From: a virus
IMG/VR virus record: IMGVR_UViG_3300032334_001181
Location: 1 to 22,526 of that record
Length of the DNA: 22,526 nt
Strand: one strand, 5' to 3'
The position numbers were made by a program, and so were the translations under genes. Every line of letters begins with the position of its first letter. The stretch's first letter is position 1. The notes under the pieces are model-generated. The model did no database searches and was not told the DNA's origin. It saw only the letters and a list, made by a program, of their open reading frames with translations. Below, piece after piece: positions 5,446 to 12,395 of the stretch.

Positions 5446-7026
5446 ATGAAATTTAAAGATTTAACAGAAGCGGATAAGGAGTATGCTTATGGCATTTATA
5501 CAAACAAGGACTTATCTTGGGATGATAGAATGTCTAAACTTGTGGAATTTTTCGGAAAATCAGAAAGAACAGTTAGAAAATGGTGTTCAGAGAAACTAAA
5601 CTTCAAAGAAAAGGTTGATATTGAACCAGAACAATATGTAAAAGCCAAAGAAAGAAAACACGATAAATCTAAAAAAAGGTTTATCATAACTTGGGCCCAA
5701 AATAATACACCAGTTCACACTAATTTCTTGAAAAACATTGAAGCTTATGGTGATTACATTGGTGCTGATATTCACATAATCGCTGGTAGATATAAGAACC
5801 CAACATCAGTATGGACTCAAGGGCAAGAAGATAATGAATTTTGGGATAAATCAGTATTAGATTATTTAGATGCTAATAGACATGATGTACATAAATTCGT
5901 TTCTATATTATCCGACATTAAAGTACACCCAACGGCAGTTAATCCATTAACTGGATTACATAGCATTAGCGGTGTTAATTCTTGTGTTGTAGGTTCACCT
6001 AAGGTACAGATGGAGATGATTCCAGTATTGGAAGGAAATCGACCTAAAATGATGTTGACTACTGGTGCTATTACTATGCAGAACTACACTGATTCAAAAT
6101 CAGGTAAGGTAGGTGAGTTTCACCATACATTTGGTTTCGTAATTGTTGAAATTAAAGATGGTGAAGTATTCTTTGCTAGACAAGTAACAGCTAGTGATAA
6201 GAATGGTAGTTTTACTGATTTATTCTACAATGTGAATAAAGGTATTGTAACTAAAATTAATCAGATTGAAGGTATTGTATTAGGTGATTTACATATTGGT
6301 CACCATGATGAAGATGTATTAAATACGACATTTGAATTAATGGATGAACTAAAACCTAAACACGTTATTTTACATGATGTTTTTGATGGTGATTCAATTA
6401 GTCACCACCAAATGAAAGACCCGTTCGTTCAATACGGTAAAGAAGTACAAGGGACTAATGATTTAGGTAGGGAAATTGATGACATGTTGGAGCAATTAAA
6501 TCGTTTTGCTAAATTTGATAATGTTGTTATCGTAAGAAGTAATCACGATGATTTTGTTGACCGATGGTTAAAGAATGAGGATTGGAAGAAACAACCCACA
6601 TTCAAGAATGCACCATTATATATGGATTTAAGTGCTAGATTACTTAGACAATATGCAAATGGGTTTGAAGATGTTAAAGGTGTTATTCCAGAATTGATTA
6701 ACGATAGATTCCCTAAGTTTATCACATTAGGTAGAAGCGCATCATATAAGATTAAAGATTGGGAGTGTGGCCAACATGGTGACATTGGTAGTAATGGTTC
6801 TAGAGGTTCTTTATTACAGTATAGAAAATTAAATACTAAAATAATAGTAGGACATTATCATTCACCAGGTCGTAAAGATGGTGCAATTGCAGTTGGTACT
6901 TCAACTAAATTAAGAGTTGGTTATAATCAAGGGGCCAGCACTTGGTTGCAATCACATGTGATTATACATTCTGATGGAAGAGCGCAACATATTAATTTTA
7001 TAAATGGTGAATATACAACATTGTAA
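5446..7026 (+). CDS. HTH plus metallophosphoesterase protein (possible T5 A1-like nuclease)
   Basis: A 526-aa multidomain protein. Residues 20-52 resemble a helix-turn-helix (LSWDDRMSKLVEFFGKSERTVRKWCSEKL). Residues 75-270 form a middle domain that I cannot name. Residues 275-480 hold metallophosphoesterase motifs: GDLHIGHH (280-287), HDVFDG (310-315), RSNHDD (364-369), GQHGD (442-446) and GHYHSPG (469-475), so metal-dependent phosphodiester cleavage is likely. The FDG...SHHQMKDP arrangement and total size recall, from memory, the A1 pre-early DNase of phage T5 and related phage proteins; this would need checking. If right, it may degrade or nick DNA. It begins 5 nt after the ECF sigma gene and its stop overlaps the next start (TAATG). 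Confidence 0.8.
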   Translation: MKFKDLTEADKEYAYGIYTNKDLSWDDRMSKLVEFFGKSERTVRKWCSEKLNFKEKVDIEPEQYVKAKERKHDKSKKRFIITWAQNNTPVHTNFLKNIEAYGDYIGADIHIIAGRYKNPTSVWTQGQEDNEFWDKSVLDYLDANRHDVHKFVSILSDIKVHPTAVNPLTGLHSISGVNSCVVGSPKVQMEMIPVLEGNRPKMMLTTGAITMQNYTDSKSGKVGEFHHTFGFVIVEIKDGEVFFARQVTASDKNGSFTDLFYNVNKGIVTKINQIEGIVLGDLHIGHHDEDVLNTTFELMDELKPKHVILHDVFDGDSISHHQMKDPFVQYGKEVQGTNDLGREIDDMLEQLNRFAKFDNVVIVRSNHDDFVDRWLKNEDWKKQPTFKNAPLYMDLSARLLRQYANGFEDVKGVIPELINDRFPKFITLGRSASYKIKDWECGQHGDIGSNGSRGSLLQYRKLNTKIIVGHYHSPGRKDGAIAVGTSTKLRVGYNQGASTWLQSHVIIHSDGRAQHINFINGEYTTL

Positions 7027-7373
7027 TGAGAAACAAATACGATAAACTGGAAACTGAAATCCAAGAACTTTGGAAAAAAAAGATGTTAACTAGTGATGAA
7101 ATTGTTAACATCTTTAAGAAGTATGAGGAATCAAATTTAAATAAAATTAAAAAATTAAACAAACGTAGGTCATTTGAGCATAATAGGATACGTGGTGGGT
7201 TGAAACAAACTATAAATGCTCACGGCCCAATAGATATGAAATTAATTGGTAGTGCAACCAAAAGAATATCTGGGTCGTTAATAACGGATGAAAATATAAT
7301 ACCAAAAGGTAATTTTAATAGCTTTGTTTGGGGTGTAATTATAGGTTCATTAATGATATTATTATTAGTATGA
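7026..7373 (+). CDS. Tail-anchored coiled-coil membrane protein, 115 aa
   Basis: The N-terminal half is charged and helical (KYDKLETEIQELWKKKMLTSDEIVNIFKKYEES...), the middle is basic, and the final 17 residues (FVWGVIIGSLMILLLV) form one membrane span ending at the C-terminus, so the body should face the cytoplasm. No family is recognised. It is coupled at both ends: TAATG with the upstream gene and ATGA with the 2H phosphoesterase gene. Confidence 0.72.
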   Translation: MRNKYDKLETEIQELWKKKMLTSDEIVNIFKKYEESNLNKIKKLNKRRSFEHNRIRGGLKQTINAHGPIDMKLIGSATKRISGSLITDENIIPKGNFNSFVWGVIIGSLMILLLV

Positions 7374-7939
7374 AAGATTTAATTAGAACATTATTTAGGA
7401 AAAAAATAAATGAAGGTAAACACACTGACAAATTTGAATATGGCTGTGTTATGGTTTACTTAGATGTTAATAAGGATGATTGGGATTCTTTAGAAACAAT
7501 GGTTGATAAGGAAGATTTATATCTTGGTAAAGATGGTGATAGGGGTTATGGTTTTGAAACCGAACCACATGTTACAGTCCTTTATGGATTACATGGTGAT
7601 ATTCCATTAGGAGATATTGAGGAAGTTATAAACAAATTGAAAAGACCCGTATTGAAGATGCAAAAAGTTTCTTCATTCGACAATCCACAATTCGGTGTAT
7701 TAAAATTTGATGTTGAAAGTAAGGATTTGCATAAAGAAAATAAAAAATTTACAGAATTCCCACATACAACATCATATCCAGACTACCACCCACATTGCAC
7801 AATAGCATACATCAAACCAGATAAGATTGATGAGTATGTGAAAAAATTCAAAAGCATTGAACCAATCAATGTTGTTGTTGAAAAAATAGTTTACTCGATG
7901 GCTGATGGAACAAAAAAGGAATATTCCTTTGCTGATTAA
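7370..7939 (+). CDS. 2H phosphoesterase (2'-5' RNA ligase-like); possible packaged RNA-repair or anti-CBASS enzyme
   Basis: The start is ATG 7370, overlapping the upstream stop (ATGA), giving 189 aa. Two H-x-T motifs define the 2H family: EPHVTVLYG (His67, Thr69) and HPHCTIAYI (His142, Thr144). Such enzymes hydrolyse 2',3'-cyclic phosphates or 2'-5' bonds; phage members include Acb1, which destroys CBASS cyclic nucleotides. The sequence cannot tell RNA repair from anti-CBASS. The first 15 residues (MKDLIRTLFRKKINE, then GK) look like an added basic leader ending in I-N-E/G, comparable to T4 capsid-targeting peptides cut by the prohead protease. The HAD phosphatase downstream has a similar leader, suggesting a pair acting together. 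Confidence 0.85.
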   Translation: MKDLIRTLFRKKINEGKHTDKFEYGCVMVYLDVNKDDWDSLETMVDKEDLYLGKDGDRGYGFETEPHVTVLYGLHGDIPLGDIEEVINKLKRPVLKMQKVSSFDNPQFGVLKFDVESKDLHKENKKFTEFPHTTSYPDYHPHCTIAYIKPDKIDEYVKKFKSIEPINVVVEKIVYSMADGTKKEYSFAD

Positions 7940-7958
7940 ATATTTATTCGTATATTTG
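7928..7958 (+). promoter_or_regulatory. Bacteroidota-type promoter for the HAD phosphatase (leaderless)
   Basis: TTTG (7928-7931), 19 nt, TATATTTG (7951-7958), then CAAA and the ATG at 7963. The 4-nt gap predicts a leaderless transcript. The -33-like box lies in the last codons of the 2H gene. Confidence 0.65.
7940..7947 (+). promoter_or_regulatory. ATATTTAT element 15 nt before the HAD phosphatase start
   Basis: ATATTTAT begins on the last base of the 2H gene's stop codon and ends 15 nt before the ATG at 7963. The same octamer sits at exactly this distance before the genes at 8643 and 15139. Here it lies just upstream of a host-type -7 box, so this gene may have two promoter types. Confidence 0.4.
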
Positions 7959-7962
7959 CAAA

Positions 7963-8580
7963 ATGAAAGATAAAATTAGAATGATATTAAGAGAAGGTGT
8001 TGTTGATGATGTCATCAAAAGAATAGCTATATTTGATTTTGATGGTACATTAATTGACACTGATACCCCAGAAAGTGGCAAAACATTATGGGAAGATGAA
8101 TTTGGGTTTGAATGGCCATTTAAAGGTTGGTGGGGCAGACCTGAGAGTTTGGATAGTAGAATCTATTTTGAAAAAAATAAAGATAAATTATCATCAGATG
8201 TTTATGGGAAAGGTATATCTAAAAATATATTTGAAAACAACCCAATTTTAAAAACGTTACAAGCTTATAGAGAGCAATCAAGTAAGCCAGACACTATAGT
8301 GATACTATTAACTGGTAGACATTCTGGTGTTGGTAACTTGGTTACAGAGATACTAAATAGTAAAGGATTAAAATTTGATGATTACATTTATAAAACTGGT
8401 AATTTAGATACTGCTGATTTTAAAGTTGAAGTTTTAAATAAACTAGTTAGCAATAATCCAGGTTTACGAGAAATTGAAATATGGGAAGATAGGGACGACC
8501 ACTTACCAATATTCCAAGCATGGGCCAACAACCAACACTTTAAGGTTTTAGTTCATCACATAACAGATGCAACAAAGTAA
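7963..8580 (+). CDS. HAD phosphatase of the Swiss Army Knife RNA-repair type, with leader peptide
   Basis: A 205-aa protein with HAD motif I FDFDGTL (24-30, nucleophile Asp25, acid Asp27), motif II LTGRH (116-120), a candidate lysine at 154, and motif III EIWEDRDDH (172-180). The stretch GTLIDTDTPESGKTLW...FKGWWGRPESLD matches my recollection of the HAD_SAK family, found with nucleic-acid end-healing enzymes. It may remove 2'- or 3'-phosphates from RNA ends. The first 11 residues (MKDKIRMILRE, then GV) form a basic leader ending in L-R-E/G, like the leader of the 2H enzyme upstream. Together they could open a 2',3'-cyclic phosphate and remove the remaining phosphate. No RNA ligase is in this window. 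Confidence 0.83.
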   Translation: MKDKIRMILREGVVDDVIKRIAIFDFDGTLIDTDTPESGKTLWEDEFGFEWPFKGWWGRPESLDSRIYFEKNKDKLSSDVYGKGISKNIFENNPILKTLQAYREQSSKPDTIVILLTGRHSGVGNLVTEILNSKGLKFDDYIYKTGNLDTADFKVEVLNKLVSNNPGLREIEIWEDRDDHLPIFQAWANNQHFKVLVHHITDATK

Positions 8581-8608
8581 AAAAAGGGAGCCAATAGGTT
8601 CCCTTTTT
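8581..8608. terminator. Rho-independent terminator after the HAD gene
   Basis: AAAAAGGGAGCC (8581-8592), loop AATA, GGTTCCCTTTTT (8597-8608): a 12-bp stem with one G-U pair and flanking A and T runs, so it can work on both strands. It begins on the base after the HAD stop codon and isolates the lysis genes from the upstream run. Confidence 0.9.
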
Positions 8609-8619
8609 AATTTTCATTT

Positions 8620-8636
8620 ATATTTATCATTAAACG
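8620..8636 (+). promoter_or_regulatory. Candidate phage (late) promoter element of the endolysin gene
   Basis: ATATTTAT-C-ATTAAACG lies 15 nt (octamer end) before the ATG at 8643. The segment from the octamer through ATGAA is nearly identical to 15116-15143 upstream of another gene, with the same spacing. No TAnnTTTG box is present, so a different sigma factor may read it. Alternatively ATTAAACG could be a shared 5' leader or ribosome-contact sequence. Confidence 0.5.
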
Positions 8637-8642
8637 TTTAAA

Positions 8643-9101
8643 ATGAAAATTACAAAGACTAGTGATGAAGGTATTGATTTAATTAAATCATTCGAAGGTT
8701 TTAGTTCAAAACCATACCTATGCCCAGCAAAAATACCAACAATTGGCTACGGCGCAACTTTTTATCCTGACGGTAAAAAAGTTACCATGAAAGACGCATC
8801 TATTACGGAAGAAGAAGGTGTTAAATTATTAAAAAGTATGTTGGTTAAGTTTGAACAATATGTTGATTCATATTGTATTGATACAGTTAATCAAAATCAA
8901 TTTGACGCTTTAGTTTCATTCTGTTATAATTTAGGTCCAGCTAATTTAAAATCTAGCACTTTACTTAAAAAAGTTAATACTAATCCAAATGACCCAACAA
9001 TTGAAGCAGAATTTATGAAATGGACTAAAGCTGGTGGTAAAACACTTAAAGGTTTAGTTAGAAGAAGAGAAGCTGAATCTGAATTATATTTTAATAAATA
9101 A
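8643..9101 (+). CDS. Endolysin: GH24 lysozyme (muramidase)
   Basis: A 152-aa phage lysozyme that would cut the MurNAc-GlcNAc bond of peptidoglycan. The catalytic spacing E-8aa-[D/C]-5aa-T is visible with Glu18 (KSFEG), Cys27 and Thr33 (PTIGYG), so it belongs to the E-C-T subgroup. Further family marks are NQFDALVSFCYNLG and LKGLVRRREAESELY. There is no signal peptide, so release to the wall needs a holin or another route; no clear holin is adjacent. It sits between terminators at 8581 and 9715 and shares a two-gene unit with the YkuD-like protein 6 nt downstream. Unlike the reverse-strand lysozyme it has no N-terminal extension. Confidence 0.95.
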   Translation: MKITKTSDEGIDLIKSFEGFSSKPYLCPAKIPTIGYGATFYPDGKKVTMKDASITEEEGVKLLKSMLVKFEQYVDSYCIDTVNQNQFDALVSFCYNLGPANLKSSTLLKKVNTNPNDPTIEAEFMKWTKAGGKTLKGLVRRREAESELYFNK

Positions 9102-9107
9102 TAAAAA

Positions 9108-9713
9108 ATGAGTTATACAAAAGAACAAATTGAAACAGCTGTAAAAGCTAAAGGATATAAATGGTTTGAAGATGACGCTAACAAAGGTTTTGATGTAAAC
9201 ATTGTTGGTGTTAGAAATAATGCAGCAAGTGTTGCAGATAAAGTAACAAATGTATTTGATGATTTCTTAACTATATCATTTAAAGAAAATGGTGTTTGGA
9301 AATTTTATTGTTGGAATGCAACTACTGACCCAGGTAAAAAAGGTGTTATGCAATTCCATAATAATAAAGGTGTTGCTAGATTAGTACCAGGACAATATAG
9401 AAGTGTTTGGTCAATCGATAAACACCAAGGTAAATACGATGCACTTTGCCAAAGAAATGGTGATGTTAAAGTTTGGAGAGATGCTAATAGAAATTTAACA
9501 TTTGAAGAAGTTGTAACTGACACTGGTATGTTCGGTATCAATATACATAAAGCTGGTCAAGATTCTACATGGGTAGAAAATTGGAGTGAAGGTTGCCAAG
9601 TATTCAAAAGAGTTAAAGACTTTGATGAATTCATGCAGATTTGTAAGAAAGCAGCAAAAATACATGGTAACAAATTTAGTTATTCATTATTAGAAAGCAC
9701 TGACATAATTTAA
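9108..9713 (+). CDS. YkuD-like (L,D-transpeptidase fold) cell-wall enzyme
   Basis: A 201-aa protein whose C-terminal half carries GINIHKAG followed by WSEGCQVF, matching the H-x-x-G ... S-x-G-C catalytic pattern of L,D-transpeptidase (YkuD) folds with a cysteine nucleophile. From memory, similar proteins beginning KGYKWF and containing IDKHQGKYDALCQR are common in phages. In this setting, directly after a lysozyme, cleavage of peptidoglycan peptides is more likely than cross-linking; the reaction is inferred. There is no signal peptide. It ends at a strong terminator. Confidence 0.75.
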   Translation: MSYTKEQIETAVKAKGYKWFEDDANKGFDVNIVGVRNNAASVADKVTNVFDDFLTISFKENGVWKFYCWNATTDPGKKGVMQFHNNKGVARLVPGQYRSVWSIDKHQGKYDALCQRNGDVKVWRDANRNLTFEEVVTDTGMFGINIHKAGQDSTWVENWSEGCQVFKRVKDFDEFMQICKKAAKIHGNKFSYSLLESTDII

Positions 9714-9714
9714 A

Positions 9715-9742
9715 AAAAAAGCCAAAGAAATTTGGCTTTTTT
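9715..9742 (+). terminator. Rho-independent terminator of the lysis genes
   Basis: An A-run, GCCAAA (9721-9726), loop GAAA, TTTGGC (9731-9736), then six T. The A and T runs can extend the stem. It begins 1 nt after the stop codon at 9713. Its 3' arm also contains the TTTGG box of the next promoter. Confidence 0.92.
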
Positions 9743-9763
9743 CATTTATTATAAGTATCTTTG
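9731..9763 (+). promoter_or_regulatory. Bacteroidota-type promoter for the RNase R gene
   Basis: TTTGG (9731-9735), 20 nt, TATCTTTG (9756-9763); the ATG at 9784 follows after 20 nt, so this transcript has a short leader. The TTTGG box is the 3' arm of the upstream terminator hairpin. Confidence 0.75.
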
Positions 9764-9783
9764 TAAAAAACTATAATAAATTG

Positions 9784-11322
9784 ATGTTTAAAAAAGGAGA
9801 TATTGTAACTGGTGAAATAGGCCTTACTGGATTTGGTTCTGGTTATGTTACAAATGAACATATAAAACGAGGGATATATGTTAATAAAAATAATGCAAAT
9901 AAAGCATTGCATTTAGATAAGGTTAATGTTGAATTAACTAAAGTTGAGGGTGGACAATTTGAGGGTAAAGTTGTAGAAATAATAGAAAGATTCAAAACTG
10001 AGTTTGTTGGTACGATGCAAATATCTGTTAAACATGCTTTCTTTATTCCAGACAACAAAAGAATGAATATTGATTTTTTCATACCATTAAATAAATTATC
10101 TGGCGCATCTGATGGTGACAAAGTTGTTGCAAAGTTAACAACTTGGGGTGAGAATCAAAAGAACCCAAATGGTGAAGTAATTAGAGTTCTTGGTAAATCT
10201 GGTAACAATGATGTTGAAATACACAGTATACTTGAAGAATATAATTTACCATATGAATTCAAACAGAATGTAATCAACGAATCCGAATTAATATCTGACG
10301 TTATTTCTGAAAAAGAAATTACTAAGAGATTGGATATGCGTGATATATTAACATTTACTATTGATGGTGAAACTGCCAAAGATTTGGACGATGCATTATC
10401 TGTTCAATGGGTTGACGGTAACATTCAAGTTGGTGTTCATATTGCCGATGTATCTTATTACGTTAAACCTAATAGTGCAATTGATGATGAAGCATATAAA
10501 CGTGGGACATCAGTATATTTAGTCGATAGGGTTGTTCCTATGTTACCTGAGAAATTAAGTAACAATCTTTGTTCGCTTAACCCACATACTGATAAATTAG
10601 TTTACTCATTTATTTTTACACTTGACCGAAATGGTAAAGTAATTAATGAAAAGTTTTGTCGTGGAATTATCAATTCTAATTATCGATTAACCTACACTGA
10701 AGTTCAAAAAGTAATTGAAGGTGGTAATACACATAATATAGAATTGAAAAATGCTATATTAGATTTGCATAAGTATGCCAGTAAAATTAGAAAAGTTAGA
10801 AGCAGCAAAGATTCATTAAAATTTAGGGGAACTGAAGTTAAATTTGATTTAGATGGTGATGGTAAACCAGTTGGTGTTTATTTTACTGAACAAAAAGAAT
10901 CTAATTGGTTGATTGAGGAATTCATGGTACTTACAAATAGACAAGTTTGTGAATATGTAACTAAAAAATCAGTACCAACATTACATAGAACACATGATGA
11001 ACCAGACCCAACTAAATTAGAGTCTTTAAAAACTTTCGTAGAATCGGTTGGTTATAAATTAGACTTATCCGATGATAGGAAAATTAAAGATAAACTGAAT
11101 GGTTTGTTAGCTGAAGTTAGTGGTTCACCAGAAGAAAATATTATTAGCAACTTAGTTGTTAGGTGTATGGCCAAAGCCAATTACCAAACTAAGAATATAG
11201 GTCACTATGGGTTGGGGGTTAAGTATTATATGCATACAACTAGTCCAATTAGAAGATATCCAGATTTAATATTCCACAGAATAATTAGTGATGTGTTGGG
11301 TAAAGATGGTTATTTAATGTAA
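9784..11322 (+). CDS. rnr: RNase R, catalytic part (N-terminal piece of a split gene)
   Basis: A 512-aa 3'-to-5' exoribonuclease. The cold-shock-like domains cover about residues 1-130. The RNB catalytic domain follows, with the four active-site Asp in TIDGETAKDLDD (194, 200, 202, 203), then VGVHIADVSYYV, GTSVYLVDRVVPMLPE with LCSLNP, and the late TTSPIRRYPDL (485-495). It stops right after FHRIISDVLGKDGYLM, where normal RNase R continues into a helix and an S1 domain. That missing part is encoded at 12396-12779, beyond a reverse-strand lysozyme gene whose stop overlaps this one by 9 nt. The N-terminal helical domain of large host RNase R is also absent. I chose ATG 9784 over the TTG one codon upstream. 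Confidence 0.93.
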   Translation: MFKKGDIVTGEIGLTGFGSGYVTNEHIKRGIYVNKNNANKALHLDKVNVELTKVEGGQFEGKVVEIIERFKTEFVGTMQISVKHAFFIPDNKRMNIDFFIPLNKLSGASDGDKVVAKLTTWGENQKNPNGEVIRVLGKSGNNDVEIHSILEEYNLPYEFKQNVINESELISDVISEKEITKRLDMRDILTFTIDGETAKDLDDALSVQWVDGNIQVGVHIADVSYYVKPNSAIDDEAYKRGTSVYLVDRVVPMLPEKLSNNLCSLNPHTDKLVYSFIFTLDRNGKVINEKFCRGIINSNYRLTYTEVQKVIEGGNTHNIELKNAILDLHKYASKIRKVRSSKDSLKFRGTEVKFDLDGDGKPVGVYFTEQKESNWLIEEFMVLTNRQVCEYVTKKSVPTLHRTHDEPDPTKLESLKTFVESVGYKLDLSDDRKIKDKLNGLLAEVSGSPEENIISNLVVRCMAKANYQTKNIGHYGLGVKYYMHTTSPIRRYPDLIFHRIISDVLGKDGYLM

Positions 11323-12330
11323 CCCACTTTTGAATAATTTTGATTCTCTAGCTCTTCTAGTTTCTAGACCTGGATATTTATTAAACATTTGGCTGCTGGT
11401 GCTTTTTATTGCTTCAGCAGCTTCATTAAATTTATTACGTTTAACAAATTGTATAAATTCACTTTGTCTAAAATTATCGATTCCCATATTATAAATCATT
11501 GAAACCATTGCATCATACATTGGCTGCGTGATATTTGGTTTAATACCATCACCTCTCCATTCATTTAATACCCTATCTAAACCATTTGCTGCTAATTGCA
11601 TATCATCTTTTAATAAGATTTCTGCTTGTTCTTGAGTTATAGTAGTTTTTCCTGGTGTTATTTCATTATACTTTGGTAAGAAATCATATTTACCACCATT
11701 ATCACCTCTACTTGGGTCCTTAAATACGGCATGACCATATCCAATTGTATATGCACCATCACCTAAATCATATGCGGTTAGAACTGGTTTACCAGCAATA
11801 CCTTCTTCTTGTTTTAATGATTGAACTAAATTATTTGAAAATGACAACTTAGTAGGCGCTACTTTTAGTTTTTGTTCCTTCTTACTTATTTCTTTACCCA
11901 ATAATTGAGTAATCATAATACCTTCCGTAGATTTAGCGTCTACAGTATTTTCAACACTAACTAATTGATTATAACCCATAGTCAAAGCCATTGATGCAAT
12001 TGCAATTTTAATGAAACGAGATTTTAATTTGTCTGGTAGTTCAGCAACTTTAGCGACCAAACTTTTAACGAAATCAATTCCTTGTTCAGCAGTTCTAACA
12101 TATGATGCTGATTTTTTAATGTCAGATTCAATACCATTTATTCTATCATAGAATTTATTATTAATTAAATCCCACTCATAATGCGCTGAATCAGTATCAT
12201 CAGATTCCAATAATAATGAAGTAACTTCTGGGTATGATTCAACCAGCAATCTTGATTCATTTATTGCCTTATTTAAGTAATAAGCACTACTTAATCTATT
12301 AATATTATCAAATGTTATAATTTTCATCAT
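11314..12330 (-). CDS. GH24 lysozyme with long N-terminal extension, possibly packaged in the virion; interrupts rnr
   Basis: This 338-aa protein has a C-terminal GH24 domain from about residue 165: KQEEG (candidate catalytic Glu175/176), AYDLGDGAYTIGYGH with Asp188/191 and Thr195, then MYDAMVSMIYNMG and LETRRARESKLF. Spacing between Glu and Thr is longer than in T4 lysozyme. Residues 1-160 are an extension with a hydrophobic stretch (IKIAIASMALTMG, 107-119). The first 43 residues contain three [I/L]-x-E sites followed by Ser (after 25, 31 and 42), resembling prohead-protease sites, so it may be a virion enzyme used at entry. Its last two codons (His, stop) are read from the reverse complement of the end of the RNase R catalytic piece. 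Confidence 0.87.
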   Translation of the reverse strand: MMKIITFDNINRLSSAYYLNKAINESRLLVESYPEVTSLLLESDDTDSAHYEWDLINNKFYDRINGIESDIKKSASYVRTAEQGIDFVKSLVAKVAELPDKLKSRFIKIAIASMALTMGYNQLVSVENTVDAKSTEGIMITQLLGKEISKKEQKLKVAPTKLSFSNNLVQSLKQEEGIAGKPVLTAYDLGDGAYTIGYGHAVFKDPSRGDNGGKYDFLPKYNEITPGKTTITQEQAEILLKDDMQLAANGLDRVLNEWRGDGIKPNITQPMYDAMVSMIYNMGIDNFRQSEFIQFVKRNKFNEAAEAIKSTSSQMFNKYPGLETRRARESKLFKSGLH

Positions 12331-12332
12331 AT

Positions 12333-12340
12333 ATAAATAT
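12333..12340 (-). promoter_or_regulatory. ATATTTAT element upstream of the reverse-strand lysozyme
   Basis: On the minus strand GGATATTTAT lies 2 nt before the first ATG (12330) and 5 nt before the second (12327). It matches the octamer seen before the genes at 7963, 8643 and 15139, but at a much shorter distance. No TAnnTTTG box is found upstream of this gene. Confidence 0.3.
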
Positions 12341-12359
12341 CCTTTTTTAAGACAAAAAT

Positions 12360-12391
12360 GTTGATATTTTAATTATAAATTAGTATATTTG
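12360..12391 (+). promoter_or_regulatory. Bacteroidota-type promoter for the RNase R S1 piece (leaderless)
   Basis: GTTGA (12360-12364), 19 nt, TATATTTG (12384-12391), then TTAA and the ATG at 12396. The 4-nt gap predicts a leaderless mRNA. It gives the separated C-terminal RNase R part its own transcription start. Confidence 0.75.
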
Positions 12392-12395
12392 TTAA

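Noticed and set aside
11373-11380. ATATTTAT copies at 11373, 12769 and 1623 as further late promoters
   Set aside because: The first two lie within coding sequence and have no start codon at the 15-nt spacing. The third is followed by no suitable start. They show that the octamer alone is common here.
11314-12395. A group I or II intron interrupting rnr
   Set aside because: The gap is almost filled by one lysozyme gene, leaving about 65 nt. That is too little for an intron core, and the gene is not a homing endonuclease. The S1 piece also has its own promoter and start codon.
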